From Sebaldella sp. (GTDB lineage: Bacteria; Fusobacteriota; Fusobacteriia; Fusobacteriales; Leptotrichiaceae): DNA of 47,322 nt. The number at the start of each line of letters is the position of its first letter. Within the stretch, counting starts at the first letter, position 1. This document shows positions 38,088 through 47,297 of the stretch, one piece after another. The stretch is taken from the NCBI GenBank assembly GCA_018058425.1, contig JAGOZX010000014.1:1-47322 (forward strand), read 5' to 3'. The notes beneath the pieces are model-generated. The model was not told where the DNA came from. It searched no databases and worked only from the letters and a program-made list of their open reading frames with translations. The position numbers were made by a program, and so were the translations under genes.

Positions 38088-39815
38088 ATGAAAAAATCAT
38101 TGTTATTTTTAATTATCATTTTAGTTATTTTAGCAGGTCTAAGCAAAGATTATGTATTGCAAAGTAAATTGAATAATTATTTAATAGTGGATGTTGAATT
38201 TTTAAATACTTCTAAAATTATACCTGATAAATTTATTTCATTAAAACTATATAAAGATGGAGATGTAAAGAAAGAAATCAAAAGTTTTTATGATACTCAA
38301 AGAGTTTTTATGATTGAAAATGGAGATTATGAACTAAAACTAAATTATGATAATAAGGTAATCACAAGAAAGATTCATAAAACAAATGATAAAGAAATAA
38401 AAACTTCATTTACATTATTAGCTACAAAAGCTATGGAAAATACAGTTAGTTTTTTTGGAATTTTTTCTTTAATTATTAATGTTTTCTTATTTTATAAGTT
38501 TATATATAAGAGAAAAAGAGAAACAAATAAATACCTATATCCGATTTTTTTTATGTTAGTTATTTATAATTTTCTCAATTTTACAAAGCTATTTAATTTT
38601 GAAACTTCAAGTATATTATTAGCAATTGCGGAACTTTTATTATTTTCATCTGTGGGAATATATTTTTTCAAAGTATTGAATTCTAGAAAAAAGAGTGTGA
38701 TTGTTAAAGTGATTTTTAGTTTTTTTGGGGTAATGATTACAACTCTTTTTATTTATGTGATAATATTTTCTAATTTAACTTCATTTTCTTACTTTTTACT
38801 TTATTATCCTATAATAGATGTTATAGTTTCTATATTTGCTAGCATATTAAATTATTCTATATTTCTTGTTTTTGCGATTATAATTTTTATGAAATACAAA
38901 AGTACAAAAAACATTATTTTAAGAAAAACTTTAGTATATACACTTTTAGTTTTATTTTCTATATTTATAATAAGCTTAATATTTTCTTTTTTTCCGATAT
39001 TTAATTATTTAAGAGTAGATCCAATAACTATAATGCAGACTACTATGTTTTTCTGGCTTATATTTTTTGAATCAAATATAGAAGCATTTTTATATATTCA
39101 TAGAAAGTATAAAAACATTATCTTCTATTTATTTAAAATTTTGATTTTATTTCAAATTATCTATATGTATAGTCTATATGTGAAAAATACATTTTTATTT
39201 ACAGCTCTTATATTATTAGATGTAGTATACCTTATAATAACTAATTCTGTTCAGAATAACAGCATGTTTGATGATATTTTTATGAAACTAAAAGGTGTAG
39301 ATGACTTAGAAGTTTTTCAAAATATTTTTGAAAGTGAAATTATAAAAAATCTTCCAGTAGAATCAGCACAATTTTAAATTTTCTTAAATGAAGAAGAAAT
39401 AGATGAATATCTTGAAAATAAAGGAATAGATGATGTAATTCCTAAAGAAGATTTGAAAAATAATTATAAAAAATTTGATTATGGAATTAAATTGAATATT
39501 GAAAAAAATACTTGTATAGCTTTATTGTTAATAGAAGATAGAGAGGGAAGTTCAATAAAAGAGGTAATTCTTTTACTTATAAATTTAATGGAAAAATTAA
39601 GTTATATAATTAATTATGTAAGAATTATAAATTTGAAAAAAACATTAGTTGAAAAAACAGAAGACTATCCTTTACAAGAAATATCAAAGGAAGAAATAAT
39701 GTTTATTCAAAAATTTACTTCACTTATTTATTCACAGACAAATGAAGAAAAGATAAAAAATTATTCTAAAATTATTTTAGAAAAGGCAGATAAACTAGGT
39801 GATAAACATGATTAA
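38088..39815 (+). pseudogene. Multi-span membrane sensor gene interrupted by one in-frame stop
   Basis: The frame from the ATG at 38088 (AAGGAG nine bases upstream) stops at TAA 39375-39377, after ESAQF. The same frame continues directly as IFLNEEEIDEYLENKG and stays open to the natural stop at 39813-39815, so one substitution, for example TTA to TAA, explains the break. The restored product has about 575 residues: an N-terminal signal anchor, an outside domain of about 90 residues, seven or so membrane spans, and a cytoplasmic part of about 180 residues with a mixed GAF-like strand-helix pattern (GIKLNIEKNTCIALLLIEDR). No histidine-kinase or ATPase motifs are present. The restored end overlaps the LytTR regulator start by eight bases. 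Unbroken function would need read-through. Confidence 0.65.
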
Positions 39816-40456
39816 AATTGGTCTTGAAGTAGAAAAGAATCTTGAAACCCTCATAAAAGAGAGTTTCAGATATTCATTTATTGATATTAATGGTTGTGAT
39901 TTCGATAAAATTTCTGAAAATGAATTTCTTTTTATAATAATAGATGATTCTATTAAAGATCTAGAATCTCGTTTAAGATTTTATAAAGATTATAAAATAA
40001 AAGTACTTTTACTAGCCTCTATATTTGATATTTGATTTTCTGAAAAAAATAGATTATATACTAATTGAAGAAGTAGTAGAGTCAATGAAAAAACTAAAGA
40101 ATAGAAATGTAAATATATGTATTGATGACAGTTTTATAAAATGTAGTATAAAACCTAGAGAAATTTTATATATTAGTTATTCAAGCAATGTTAGAAAATC
40201 AACAATAAAATTGGAAAATGGAAAGATATATCTCAGTAAAAATAATCTTATTCAAATTGAAAACTTACTTTCTTTATATCCAGAGTTTCAAAGAATAGAA
40301 AGAAGTAGTATTGTAAATATGAAGAGAATTAAAGAAATAAATATAAAAGAGGAACTACTGGTATTTGACAATGGATTAGATTTTCAGTTAAGTAAAAAAA
40401 TACTAAGAAATTTAGAAGTAAAAGACCTGAACTTATACAATTTTATTAAGTTATAG
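39808..40456 (+). pseudogene. LytTR-family transcription regulator, frameshifted by a 7-bp tandem duplication
   Basis: The ATG at 39808 (AGGTGA upstream) opens MIKIGLEVEKNLETLIKESF, a pseudo-receiver domain. This frame ends at a TGA at 40033-40035. The other frame carries the rest: DFLKKIDYILIEEVVESMKK and a full LytTR DNA-binding domain with FQRIERSSIVNMKRIKEIN. At the junction, ATTTGAT occurs twice in tandem (40023-40029 and 40030-40036). Taking out one copy joins both frames without a gap into a 213-residue protein. The pseudo-receiver has aspartates after the third strand (D46, D47) but no acidic pair after the first strand and no K-P near the end. LytTR proteins bind DNA directly to control virulence, competence or bacteriocin genes. 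Confidence 0.7.
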
Positions 40457-40648
40457 GTATAATACTAAGTTAATTTATGAGGAAGTAGCGAATGGATTAG
40501 TAAATCCTTATTATATTTAAACTGTAGTTTTTACTTTAAATAAAAAGTACAAACAAGTTAATGTAGATTCTTTAGAATATAAAGAAATAAACAGAGGGAT
40601 ATTAAGGATTTAAATATTACCAAAAATAAAAAAAATTTCAAAAATCCC
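40457..40648. other. Short gap before tRNA-Gln
   Basis: No gene is visible. A frame ending YEEVANGLVNPYYI and a stop (to 40520) may be a remnant of a lost gene, and an imperfect 10-bp hairpin (40524-40550) without a T run follows. Confidence 0.35.
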
Positions 40649-40677
40649 TTGACATATAAGCAAAAATTAGATATAAT
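40649..40677 (+). promoter_or_regulatory. Consensus promoter of tRNA-Gln
   Basis: TTGACA (40649-40654) and TATAAT (40672-40677) are spaced by 17 bases; the mature tRNA starts 20 bases later. Confidence 0.85.
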
Positions 40678-40696
40678 CTTCCTTGTTACATTAGAT

Positions 40697-40771
40697 TGGG
40701 CTGTCGCCAAGCGGTAAGGCACCAGACTTTGACTCTGGCATGCAATGGTTCGAATCCATTCAGCCCAGCCA
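40697..40771 (+). tRNA. tRNA-Gln (anticodon TTG)
   Basis: This 75-base cloverleaf has an acceptor stem TGGGCTG with CAGCCCA (40697-40703 and 40761-40767), a discriminator G and an encoded CCA end (40769-40771). The anticodon arm CCAGA-CTTTGAC-TCTGG places TTG at 40729-40731, reading the glutamine codons CAA and CAG. The T arm ATGG-TTCGAAT-CCAT is normal. It has its own promoter and terminator, so it is a single-gene transcript. Confidence 0.96.
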
Positions 40772-40799
40772 TTTAAATAATAAATGAATTTATATAGTA

Positions 40800-40827
40800 A
40801 AAGCATCTCAATTTAGATGCTTTTTTT
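40800..40827 (+). terminator. Terminator after tRNA-Gln
   Basis: AGCATCT (40802-40808) and AGATGCT (40815-40821) form a perfect stem with a 6-base loop, followed by a T run. Confidence 0.88.
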
Positions 40828-40898
40828 ATTTTTTAGTGTTATAGACAATCAGGTTTTGTTTTTTGTTTTTTTAACCATATTTTTTATTGGGAAAAGAG

Positions 40899-40914
40899 CT
40901 TGGCAATTGCCGAG
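40899..40914. promoter_or_regulatory. 16-bp near-palindrome upstream of the pgi promoter (candidate operator)
   Basis: CTTGGCAATTGCCGAG differs from perfect symmetry at one position, and it is GC-rich in a very AT-rich setting. It ends 17 bases before the -35 element of pgi, the place of an activator site. Confidence 0.5.
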
Positions 40915-40931
40915 GAGAAACATTTTTTTAT

Positions 40932-40960
40932 TTGAAATAACTTTTGATTTTTGCTATACT
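40932..40960 (+). promoter_or_regulatory. Promoter of pgi
   Basis: TTGAAA (40932-40937) and TATACT (40955-40960) have 17-base spacing, with the start codon 30 bases downstream. Confidence 0.65.
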
Positions 40961-40990
40961 AAAAAGAAAGAAAAGTTCTGGAGGGAAAAA

Positions 40991-42337
40991 ATGAAACTAG
41001 AGTTTAGTTATGATTTTGCAAAGAATTTTATTAATGATCATGAATTTAGTGAATTCTTACCACAAGTTGAAACAGCAGTAAAGTACCTTGAAGAAAAAAA
41101 AGGTGCTGGAAATGACTTTTTAGGTTGGGTAAATTTACCAGTAGAATATGATAAAGATGAGTTTGCAAGAATAAAAAAAGCAGCAGAAAAGATAAAAAAT
41201 GATTCGGAAGTATTTATAGTAATAGGAATAGGTGGATCGTATCTAGGAGCAAAGGCAGCAATAGAATTTTTATCTCATAGTTTTTATAATAAATTATCAA
41301 AAGAGGAAAGAAAATCCCCTGAAATATACTTTGCTGGAACTAATATCAGCGGTGTTTATTTAAAGCATTTAATAGAAATAATAGGTGACAGAGACTTTTC
41401 AATAAATATAATCTCTAAATCAGGGACAACAACAGAACCAGCATTAGCTTTTAGAGTATTTAAAAATCTTCTTGAAGAGAAATATGGAAAAGAAGGAGCA
41501 AAGGCTAGAATTTATTCTACTACAGACAGAGCTAAAGGAGCACTTAAAAAATTATCTACAGAAGAAGGTTATGAAACATTTGTAGTACCTGATGATGTGG
41601 GTGGAAGATTTACTGTATTAACAGCAGTTGGTCTACTTCCAATAGCAGCAGCAGGAATAAATATAGACGATATGATGAAGGGTGCAGAAGAAGCAATGAA
41701 AGATTTTAAAGCTCCTTTTGAAAATAACATATGTTATCAGTATGCTGCAATTAGAAATATACTTCATAGAAAAGGGAAAGATATAGAAATACTTGTAAAT
41801 TATGAACCAAGATTACATTTTGTTTCAGAATGGTGGAAACAGTTATTTGGTGAATCAGAAGGAAAAGATCATAAAGGTTTATTTCCGGCTGCTGTTGATT
41901 TTTCAACAGACCTTCATTCTATGGGACAGTATGTTCAAGATGGAAAAAGAACAATGTTTGAGACAATAATAACAATAGAAAAACCAGAGTTAGAATTTAT
42001 GATAGAAGAAGATAAAGATAATTTAGATGGCTTAAATTTTGTGGCTGGAAAAACAATGGATTATGTTAATAAAAAAGCATGTGATGGAACAGTACTAGCG
42101 CATATAGATGGAGGAGTACCAAATCTTTTATTAAAAATGCCAGAAGCAACACCATATCACTTAGGATATTTATTTTACTTTTTTGAGAAAGCTTGTGGAG
42201 TAAGTGGTTATTTATTAGGTATAAATCCTTTTAACCAACCTGGTGTGGAAGATTATAAGAAAAACATGTTTGCACTACTTGGGAAACCTGGATATGAAGA
42301 AGAAGGAAAGAAATTAGAAGAAAGATTAAAAAAATAA
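40991..42337 (+). CDS. pgi: Glucose-6-phosphate isomerase
   Basis: Pgi interconverts glucose 6-phosphate and fructose 6-phosphate in glycolysis. With 448 residues it belongs to the short bacterial form. Signature blocks are the phosphate-binding [16 protein letters not shown] near residue 140, [19 protein letters not shown] near residue 205 and the C-terminal [16 protein letters not shown] with the active-site lysine. I start at the ATG at 40991, with GGAGGG six bases upstream; the open frame reaches much further up but passes through the tRNA terminator and promoter there. It is followed by an RNA-structure candidate and then the aminopeptidase gene. Confidence 0.96.
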   Translation: MKLEFSYDFAKNFINDHEFSEFLPQVETAVKYLEEKKGAGNDFLGWVNLPVEYDKDEFARIKKAAEKIKNDSEVFIVIGIGGSYLGAKAAIEFLSHSFYNKLSKEERKSPEIYFAGTNISGVYLKHLIEIIGDRDFSINIISKSGTTTEPALAFRVFKNLLEEKYGKEGAKARIYSTTDRAKGALKKLSTEEGYETFVVPDDVGGRFTVLTAVGLLPIAAAGINIDDMMKGAEEAMKDFKAPFENNICYQYAAIRNILHRKGKDIEILVNYEPRLHFVSEWWKQLFGESEGKDHKGLFPAAVDFSTDLHSMGQYVQDGKRTMFETIITIEKPELEFMIEEDKDNLDGLNFVAGKTMDYVNKKACDGTVLAHIDGGVPNLLLKMPEATPYHLGYLFYFFEKACGVSGYLLGINPFNQPGVEDYKKNMFALLGKPGYEEEGKKLEERLKK

Positions 42338-42346
42338 TATATTAAA

Positions 42347-42435
42347 TAAAGAGGGTGACTTAGAATTGATGTTCTGCTATTACTTTTAGATATAACTAGA
42401 AGAGATCAGGAATTAATACTGAGCCACCTTTTATA
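42347..42435 (+). other. Possible structured RNA between pgi and the aminopeptidase gene
   Basis: A 17-position imperfect stem (42347-42363 with 42419-42435, mostly paired with some G-T pairs) encloses 55 bases in which further pairing (AATT-GAT-TTCT type) is possible. It starts ten bases after the pgi stop codon. It is not a simple terminator; it might be a leader element, a small RNA or the remains of a small mobile element. Confidence 0.35.
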
Positions 42436-42467
42436 AAATTTTTACAAAAATTACAGGAGGAAACAAT

Positions 42468-43844
42468 ATGAATAATGAAAATTTATGGACAAGTTATTCG
42501 GAAAAAGAAAAACAGGAAATAGAAAAAATAAGTAAAGAATATAAGGAATTTTTAGATAAAGGGAAAACAGAAAGAGAAGTAGTGGAAAATACAGTAGCTA
42601 TTTTAAAAGAAAATGGATATAAAGATATTGAAAGTGCTAAGTCTCTAAAAGAAGGAGATAAAGTTTTTTATAATAACAGAAATAAAAATGTTTTGGCAAG
42701 TATAATAGGAAAAGATAGTATAAAAAAAGGAATGAATATGATAGTTTCTCATGTAGATTCTCCAAGATTAGACTTGAAAATGAATCCTTTATTAGAAGAT
42801 GAAGAGTTTTTAATGTTAAATACTCATTATTATGGTGGAATAAAAAAATATCAATGGGTAGCAACTCCACTTGCAATACATGGAGTGGTATTTTTGAAAA
42901 ATGGAAAAAAAGTTGATTTTGTAGTAGGGGAAAAAGATGATGATCCAGTTTTTTGTATTCCAGATATACTTCCTCATCTATCAGCTAATGTTCAAAATGA
43001 TAGAAAGGCAAGAGATGTAATCAAAGGAGAAGAGCTAAAAGTTCTATTCGGTTCTATTCCTGTAAGTGATAAAGATGTAAAAGAAAAGATAAAGGCTAAT
43101 ATTTTATTAGAATTAAAAAGCCAGTATGGAATAGAGGAAGAAGATTTTTTCTCTGCAGAGATAGAAATAGTACCAGCAACTAAAGCAAGAGATATTGGAT
43201 TTGATAGAGGAATGATAGGGGCATATGGTCAAGATGACAGAATTTGTGCTTATACTTCATTAAAAGCATTACTAGATATAAAAAAGGTAAATAAAACAGT
43301 ACTTTGTTACTTTGCTGATAAAGAAGAAGTGGGGAGTGATGGAAGTACTGGGTTAAATTCAAGCTTGATAGAATACTATGTAGGAAAATTACTAAAGTTA
43401 ACTAATAAAAATTATGATGATCAAATATTAAGAGAAACACTTTGGAATTCAAGAGCTATTTCAGCAGATGTAACAGCAGGAATAGATCCTATATTTAAGT
43501 CAGTTCATGATCCTAAAAATGCAGCTAGATTATCTCATGGAGTACCAGTAGCTAAGTATACAGGCCATGGAGGGAAATACAGCTCAAATGATGCAGATGC
43601 AGAATATATGTTTGAGATAAGGGAAACATTTGAAAAAAATAAAGTAGCTTATCAAATAGGAGGCTTTGGTAAAGTAGATGAAGGTGGAGGGGGAACAGTA
43701 GCAAAGTTCTTGGCATATTATGGAATAAAAACAATAGATATAGGTCCAGCATTATTATCGATGCATTCATTATTTGAAGTATCATCAAAGGTAGATATTT
43801 ATGAGTCTTATAAGGCCTATAAAGCATTCTATACTATAAAATAA
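42468..43844 (+). CDS. M18-family aminopeptidase (aspartyl aminopeptidase-like)
   Basis: This 458-residue cytoplasmic protein is a two-zinc aminopeptidase. Metal ligands and catalytic residues are seen in SHVDSPRLDLK (H95, D97), QDDRICAY, DKEEVGSDG with the acidic pair, ISADVTAGIDP and KYTGHGGKYSSND (histidine near the C-terminal third). This order and size fit peptidase family M18, whose members remove N-terminal, often acidic, residues in the last steps of peptide breakdown. ACAGGAGG stands eight bases before the ATG. The next gene starts 13 bases after its stop codon, so the two are probably cotranscribed; peptide and glucan use are plausible joint roles. Confidence 0.92.
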   Translation: MNNENLWTSYSEKEKQEIEKISKEYKEFLDKGKTEREVVENTVAILKENGYKDIESAKSLKEGDKVFYNNRNKNVLASIIGKDSIKKGMNMIVSHVDSPRLDLKMNPLLEDEEFLMLNTHYYGGIKKYQWVATPLAIHGVVFLKNGKKVDFVVGEKDDDPVFCIPDILPHLSANVQNDRKARDVIKGEELKVLFGSIPVSDKDVKEKIKANILLELKSQYGIEEEDFFSAEIEIVPATKARDIGFDRGMIGAYGQDDRICAYTSLKALLDIKKVNKTVLCYFADKEEVGSDGSTGLNSSLIEYYVGKLLKLTNKNYDDQILRETLWNSRAISADVTAGIDPIFKSVHDPKNAARLSHGVPVAKYTGHGGKYSSNDADAEYMFEIRETFEKNKVAYQIGGFGKVDEGGGGTVAKFLAYYGIKTIDIGPALLSMHSLFEVSSKVDIYESYKAYKAFYTIK

Positions 43845-43857
43845 AGAAGTTGATTAT

Positions 43858-46800
43858 ATGAATTATAGATTGAGAATATATAAGAATGAAGGCTTTTATA
43901 AAGAGGTAACTTTAGTATTATTGAGAGAGAATACATTTACTTATAAGTGGGAAAAAGTACAAAGAGGAAGTTACTCCTTTGAAGTAATAAATGAAAAAAA
44001 TGAAATATTTGGAGTTACTTATAATCATACTGCTCCTTTTGCCCATACTTTTGATACTTATTTAGATAAGGAATCAAAACCTAAACCAATAACCGGGTTT
44101 CAGGATGGTATTGATATACTAATAAAATATAATTCACAAGAAAATACGTTTTCTTTGGTAAAAACAAAATTTACAAGATTTTTTATAGATATAAAAGATT
44201 ATGGATATAAATCTGTAAATAAGATACAAATAACAGGAACTTATAATAACTGGGAAATAGAAGAAGAACCATTTAAAAAAATAAGTGATACAAAATATGA
44301 AGTAGTTTTAGCTTTAAAAGAGGGAGACTATGAATATAAACTTATTTTAGATGAAAAATGGATACCGGAAACAGGAAATTTAGCTTTAATTGTTGGAGAA
44401 AATGGTGCATCATTTCCAAAGGGAAGCTTTGGAACAGGGACTTTTTCATATGATGCAATCGATAAAAATGATACAAAAAAAGCTATACAGCATGATTTTA
44501 GAAAATTAAATTACTTAAATAAAATATCAGAAAAAGAAATAGAATTTACAATAAGAACTCAAATTAATGATGTAGAGAGAGCATTTATAAATTTGGATTT
44601 AAATGAAAAAGATAGTTATGAGAGTATTCTTGAACTAGAAAGACAGACAGATTTTTCTCATGGATTTGATTATTTTAAAAGGACAATAACTTTTGAAAAT
44701 GAAATAGAAGAACTATCATATTACTTTATTTTAGAAGATGGGGAAACGAAGGCTTACTTTAATGGAAATCTTGCCTTTGAAAAGCCAGAAAAAATAAAGG
44801 TGAATTTTAAAAAAGATAAAATAGAGATATTCTATATTCCAAACTGGGCAAAAGAAGCGATTTGGTATAATATTTTTCCAGATAGGTTTTATAATGGAAA
44901 CCACTATAATGATCCAATATTTAACGAGTTTGGTGCGGAGACATTTGAAATAAATAATCTGCATGAGCATAAATTTGTGGAGCATTTTAAATGGAGTAAG
45001 GAAAAAGAGATATTAGGTAAATTTGATAAAAATAAATGGACAAGTGATTTTTCTGATAAGACCGACTGGGAAGTAAAAGGAGAAAGTGAAAAGAAAACCT
45101 CATTAAAATATGCCAGAATGTTTGGCGGAGACCTTCAAGGAATAAAGGAGAAAATACCGTACTTAAAAGAATTAGGTATAAATGCAGTGTGGTTGAATCC
45201 GGTGTTTTATTCATATCAAAATCATAAATATGGAGCAAATGATTTTAGGCATATCTCTCCAGACTTGGGAACTATAAGAACTAGTGGGAAAAGATATGGT
45301 GTAAAAATAGATGAAAAAAATCCATATGGAGATAAGAGTTATGTGGATGTATTAGGTAAAAAAGCAAAAAATAACAGTGAATTAAAATTACTAGAGATGA
45401 ATTTAATAGGTGAAAATAGAGGGAAAAATGGATATGGAGAAACAGAAGATCCGTCAACATGGATTTGGACAGAATCAGATCTGATAATGGTAGACTTGAT
45501 AAAAGAGCTGCATAAAAATGGGATAAGAGTTATATTTGATGCAGTATTTAATCATAGCAGTAATAGACACTGGAGCTTTAACCTTACATTGATAGATGGT
45601 GAAGAGTCGAAGTATAAAAATTGGTATAAATTTACAGATTTTTCAAAACAATTAAAAATAGCAGAAGACATGAAAGAAGAAGAAGCAAATGAGGTATTGA
45701 GAAAAAATCGTGAAAATATAAAGTATTCTGGGTGGGCAGGTTTTGCATCATTACCAGAGTTTAACAGTTATAATTCAGAGTTTAAAAGTTATATATTTAA
45801 TATAAGTAAAAAATGGCTTTTAGGACCAGATGCTAAAACTTCAACAACTTGGTATGAAGATGATGGTATAGATGGATTTAGACTAGATGTGCCAAATTGT
45901 CTCGAGAATCAAGATTTTTGGATAGAGTGGAGAGAAGTAGTAAAAGAAACTAAAAAGGATTCATACATCACAGCAGAATTATGGGGAGATGGAAGTTCAG
46001 ATATAAATAGTGGAAATAAATTTGATGCTGTTATGAATTATGAATGGCTAAAAACTGTTATTGGGTATTTTATAAATCAAGGATATGAAAAAAAGAAAGA
46101 TTACAAGCTAAAAGCTAATGAATTTTTTAGAGAGCTAAGTGAAAAGAGAACTTGGTATCCTAAACAAGCGTTTCAAGCCTCACAAAACTTAAATGGATCA
46201 CATGATACTGATAGGCTTTTGTCTAGAATAATAAATGACAGAGTAGGTAGAGATTTGGAAGAAGGAAAACAATTAGAGCAGGGATATAATGGTATAAGGC
46301 CAGATCTAGCATCGAATTATCATCCAAATACCACTATAGATTGGAGTACTTCTTATGTGAAACCTAAAGATATATTGAAATTAATATCTGTATTTCAGAT
46401 GACATATATAGGAGCACCCATGCTGTACTATGGTGATGAGGTTGGTATGTGGGGAGCAACAGATCCATATTGTCGAAAACCAATGTTATGGGAAGAATAT
46501 AGTTATGATAATGAGAAGAATCCGTCACTTACTAATAAGAATGAGCTATATTCCCAAGATCCAGATTTAGACTTGTTATTTTGGTATAAGAAGATAATAA
46601 AAATAAGAAAAGAAAATATAGTATTAGTATATGGAAACTTTAAAGAGCTGCTAATAGACGACGAAAGAGATATAATTTCATATATGAGGTATGATAATAC
46701 ACACTCTATTATAACAGTAATAAATAATTCATTTAATGATTATGAAGATGTAGAATTACAGTTAGATGAAACAGAGAATAGATTTATAGACTTATTAACA

Positions 46801-46890
46801 GGGAATAGTTTATATACTAAAAATAATGGAAAACTTTTCTTTAGTATAAGAGCTAAACAGGGAATGATACTAAAAAAATGGTCTAAATAA
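43858..46890 (+). CDS. GH13 alpha-glucan hydrolase (neopullulanase/cyclomaltodextrinase-like)
   Basis: This is a 1010-residue protein without a signal peptide, so the enzyme is cytoplasmic. The first 330 residues hold immunoglobulin-like starch-binding modules, including ITGTYNNWEIEEEPFKKI of the CBM48 or CBM20 type. The GH13 barrel shows region I DAVFNHSSN (D561 to N569), region II GFRLDVPN with the nucleophile D677, region III AELWGD with the acid/base E707 and region IV GSHDTD (H782, D783). The SHDT form and the N-terminal modules point to neopullulanase or cyclomaltodextrinase, acting on imported maltodextrins. A weak AGAAG lies before the ATG. It follows the aminopeptidase gene at 13 bases and ends at a terminator. 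Confidence 0.9.
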   Translation: MNYRLRIYKNEGFYKEVTLVLLRENTFTYKWEKVQRGSYSFEVINEKNEIFGVTYNHTAPFAHTFDTYLDKESKPKPITGFQDGIDILIKYNSQENTFSLVKTKFTRFFIDIKDYGYKSVNKIQITGTYNNWEIEEEPFKKISDTKYEVVLALKEGDYEYKLILDEKWIPETGNLALIVGENGASFPKGSFGTGTFSYDAIDKNDTKKAIQHDFRKLNYLNKISEKEIEFTIRTQINDVERAFINLDLNEKDSYESILELERQTDFSHGFDYFKRTITFENEIEELSYYFILEDGETKAYFNGNLAFEKPEKIKVNFKKDKIEIFYIPNWAKEAIWYNIFPDRFYNGNHYNDPIFNEFGAETFEINNLHEHKFVEHFKWSKEKEILGKFDKNKWTSDFSDKTDWEVKGESEKKTSLKYARMFGGDLQGIKEKIPYLKELGINAVWLNPVFYSYQNHKYGANDFRHISPDLGTIRTSGKRYGVKIDEKNPYGDKSYVDVLGKKAKNNSELKLLEMNLIGENRGKNGYGETEDPSTWIWTESDLIMVDLIKELHKNGIRVIFDAVFNHSSNRHWSFNLTLIDGEESKYKNWYKFTDFSKQLKIAEDMKEEEANEVLRKNRENIKYSGWAGFASLPEFNSYNSEFKSYIFNISKKWLLGPDAKTSTTWYEDDGIDGFRLDVPNCLENQDFWIEWREVVKETKKDSYITAELWGDGSSDINSGNKFDAVMNYEWLKTVIGYFINQGYEKKKDYKLKANEFFRELSEKRTWYPKQAFQASQNLNGSHDTDRLLSRIINDRVGRDLEEGKQLEQGYNGIRPDLASNYHPNTTIDWSTSYVKPKDILKLISVFQMTYIGAPMLYYGDEVGMWGATDPYCRKPMLWEEYSYDNEKNPSLTNKNELYSQDPDLDLLFWYKKIIKIRKENIVLVYGNFKELLIDDERDIISYMRYDNTHSIITVINNSFNDYEDVELQLDETENRFIDLLTGNSLYTKNNGKLFFSIRAKQGMILKKWSK

Positions 46891-46894
46891 TAGG

Positions 46895-46938
46895 AAGAAC
46901 TCTTGTTGTTATAATTATAATAACTAAGAGTTCTTTTG
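46895..46938 (+). terminator. Terminator after the GH13 gene
   Basis: AGAACTCTT (46896-46904) and AAGAGTTCT (46926-46934) form a perfect 9-bp stem, with extra pairing in the loop, followed by T4. Confidence 0.82.
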
Positions 46939-47152
46939 TTTAGTAGTATAAAATTAATAATAAAAAATTTATTTTATATTTAACAAAACAAACATAAGAG
47001 ATTAAAAAATATTATAATTATAAAATAGAAAAATAAAAAAACATGAAAAATCATAGTGCGATGAATTCAGTAATGACAGTACTTTTAACGGACGATAATG
47101 CTTAGAATACTTTGTTTTCAATAATTTAATAAAAAAAACTTCAAAAAAAGAG
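46939..47152. other. Upstream region of the rRNA operon
   Basis: Only AT-rich sequence without a coding frame is seen. The 30 or so bases before the -35 at 47153 are rich in A and T tracts, as in UP elements of rRNA promoters. Confidence 0.5.
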
Positions 47153-47181
47153 TTGACAAAAAGAAGAGGATTTGGTAGTAT
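47153..47181 (+). promoter_or_regulatory. Promoter of the ribosomal RNA operon
   Basis: TTGACA (47153-47158) and TAGTAT (47176-47181) are 17 bases apart and stand some 117 bases before the 16S start; an A/T-tract region precedes them. TATATC directly after may be an alternative -10. Confidence 0.75.
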
Positions 47182-47297
47182 ATATCTTGTCGACGGCAAA
47201 AAGCTAATGACACAAAGGACAATGAAAATAGAAGAAGAAGAAACAAACGCCAAGTTAAGAAAAAGAAAAAATAAGGTAGTGTAAAATAAATGAATAT

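Noticed and set aside
40020..40040. Programmed +1 frameshift at ATT TGA in the LytTR gene, as in prfB
   Set aside because: The usual CTT TGA C context and upstream ribosome-binding-like sequence are missing, and the tandem duplication explains the shift more simply.
40025..40456. Separate LytTR gene starting with TTG at 40025
   Set aside because: The TTG has no ribosome-binding site, and the upstream gene joins it exactly when one copy of the 7-bp repeat is taken out.
40524..40550. Hairpin after the LytTR gene as terminator
   Set aside because: One mismatch and no T run after the stem; too weak to call.
40558..40806. Minus-strand frame covering tRNA-Gln
   Set aside because: It runs through a perfect tRNA with its promoter and terminator; it is a chance frame.
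47002..47253. Minus-strand frame in front of the rRNA operon
   Set aside because: It overlaps the rRNA promoter and leader and has no recognisable domain.
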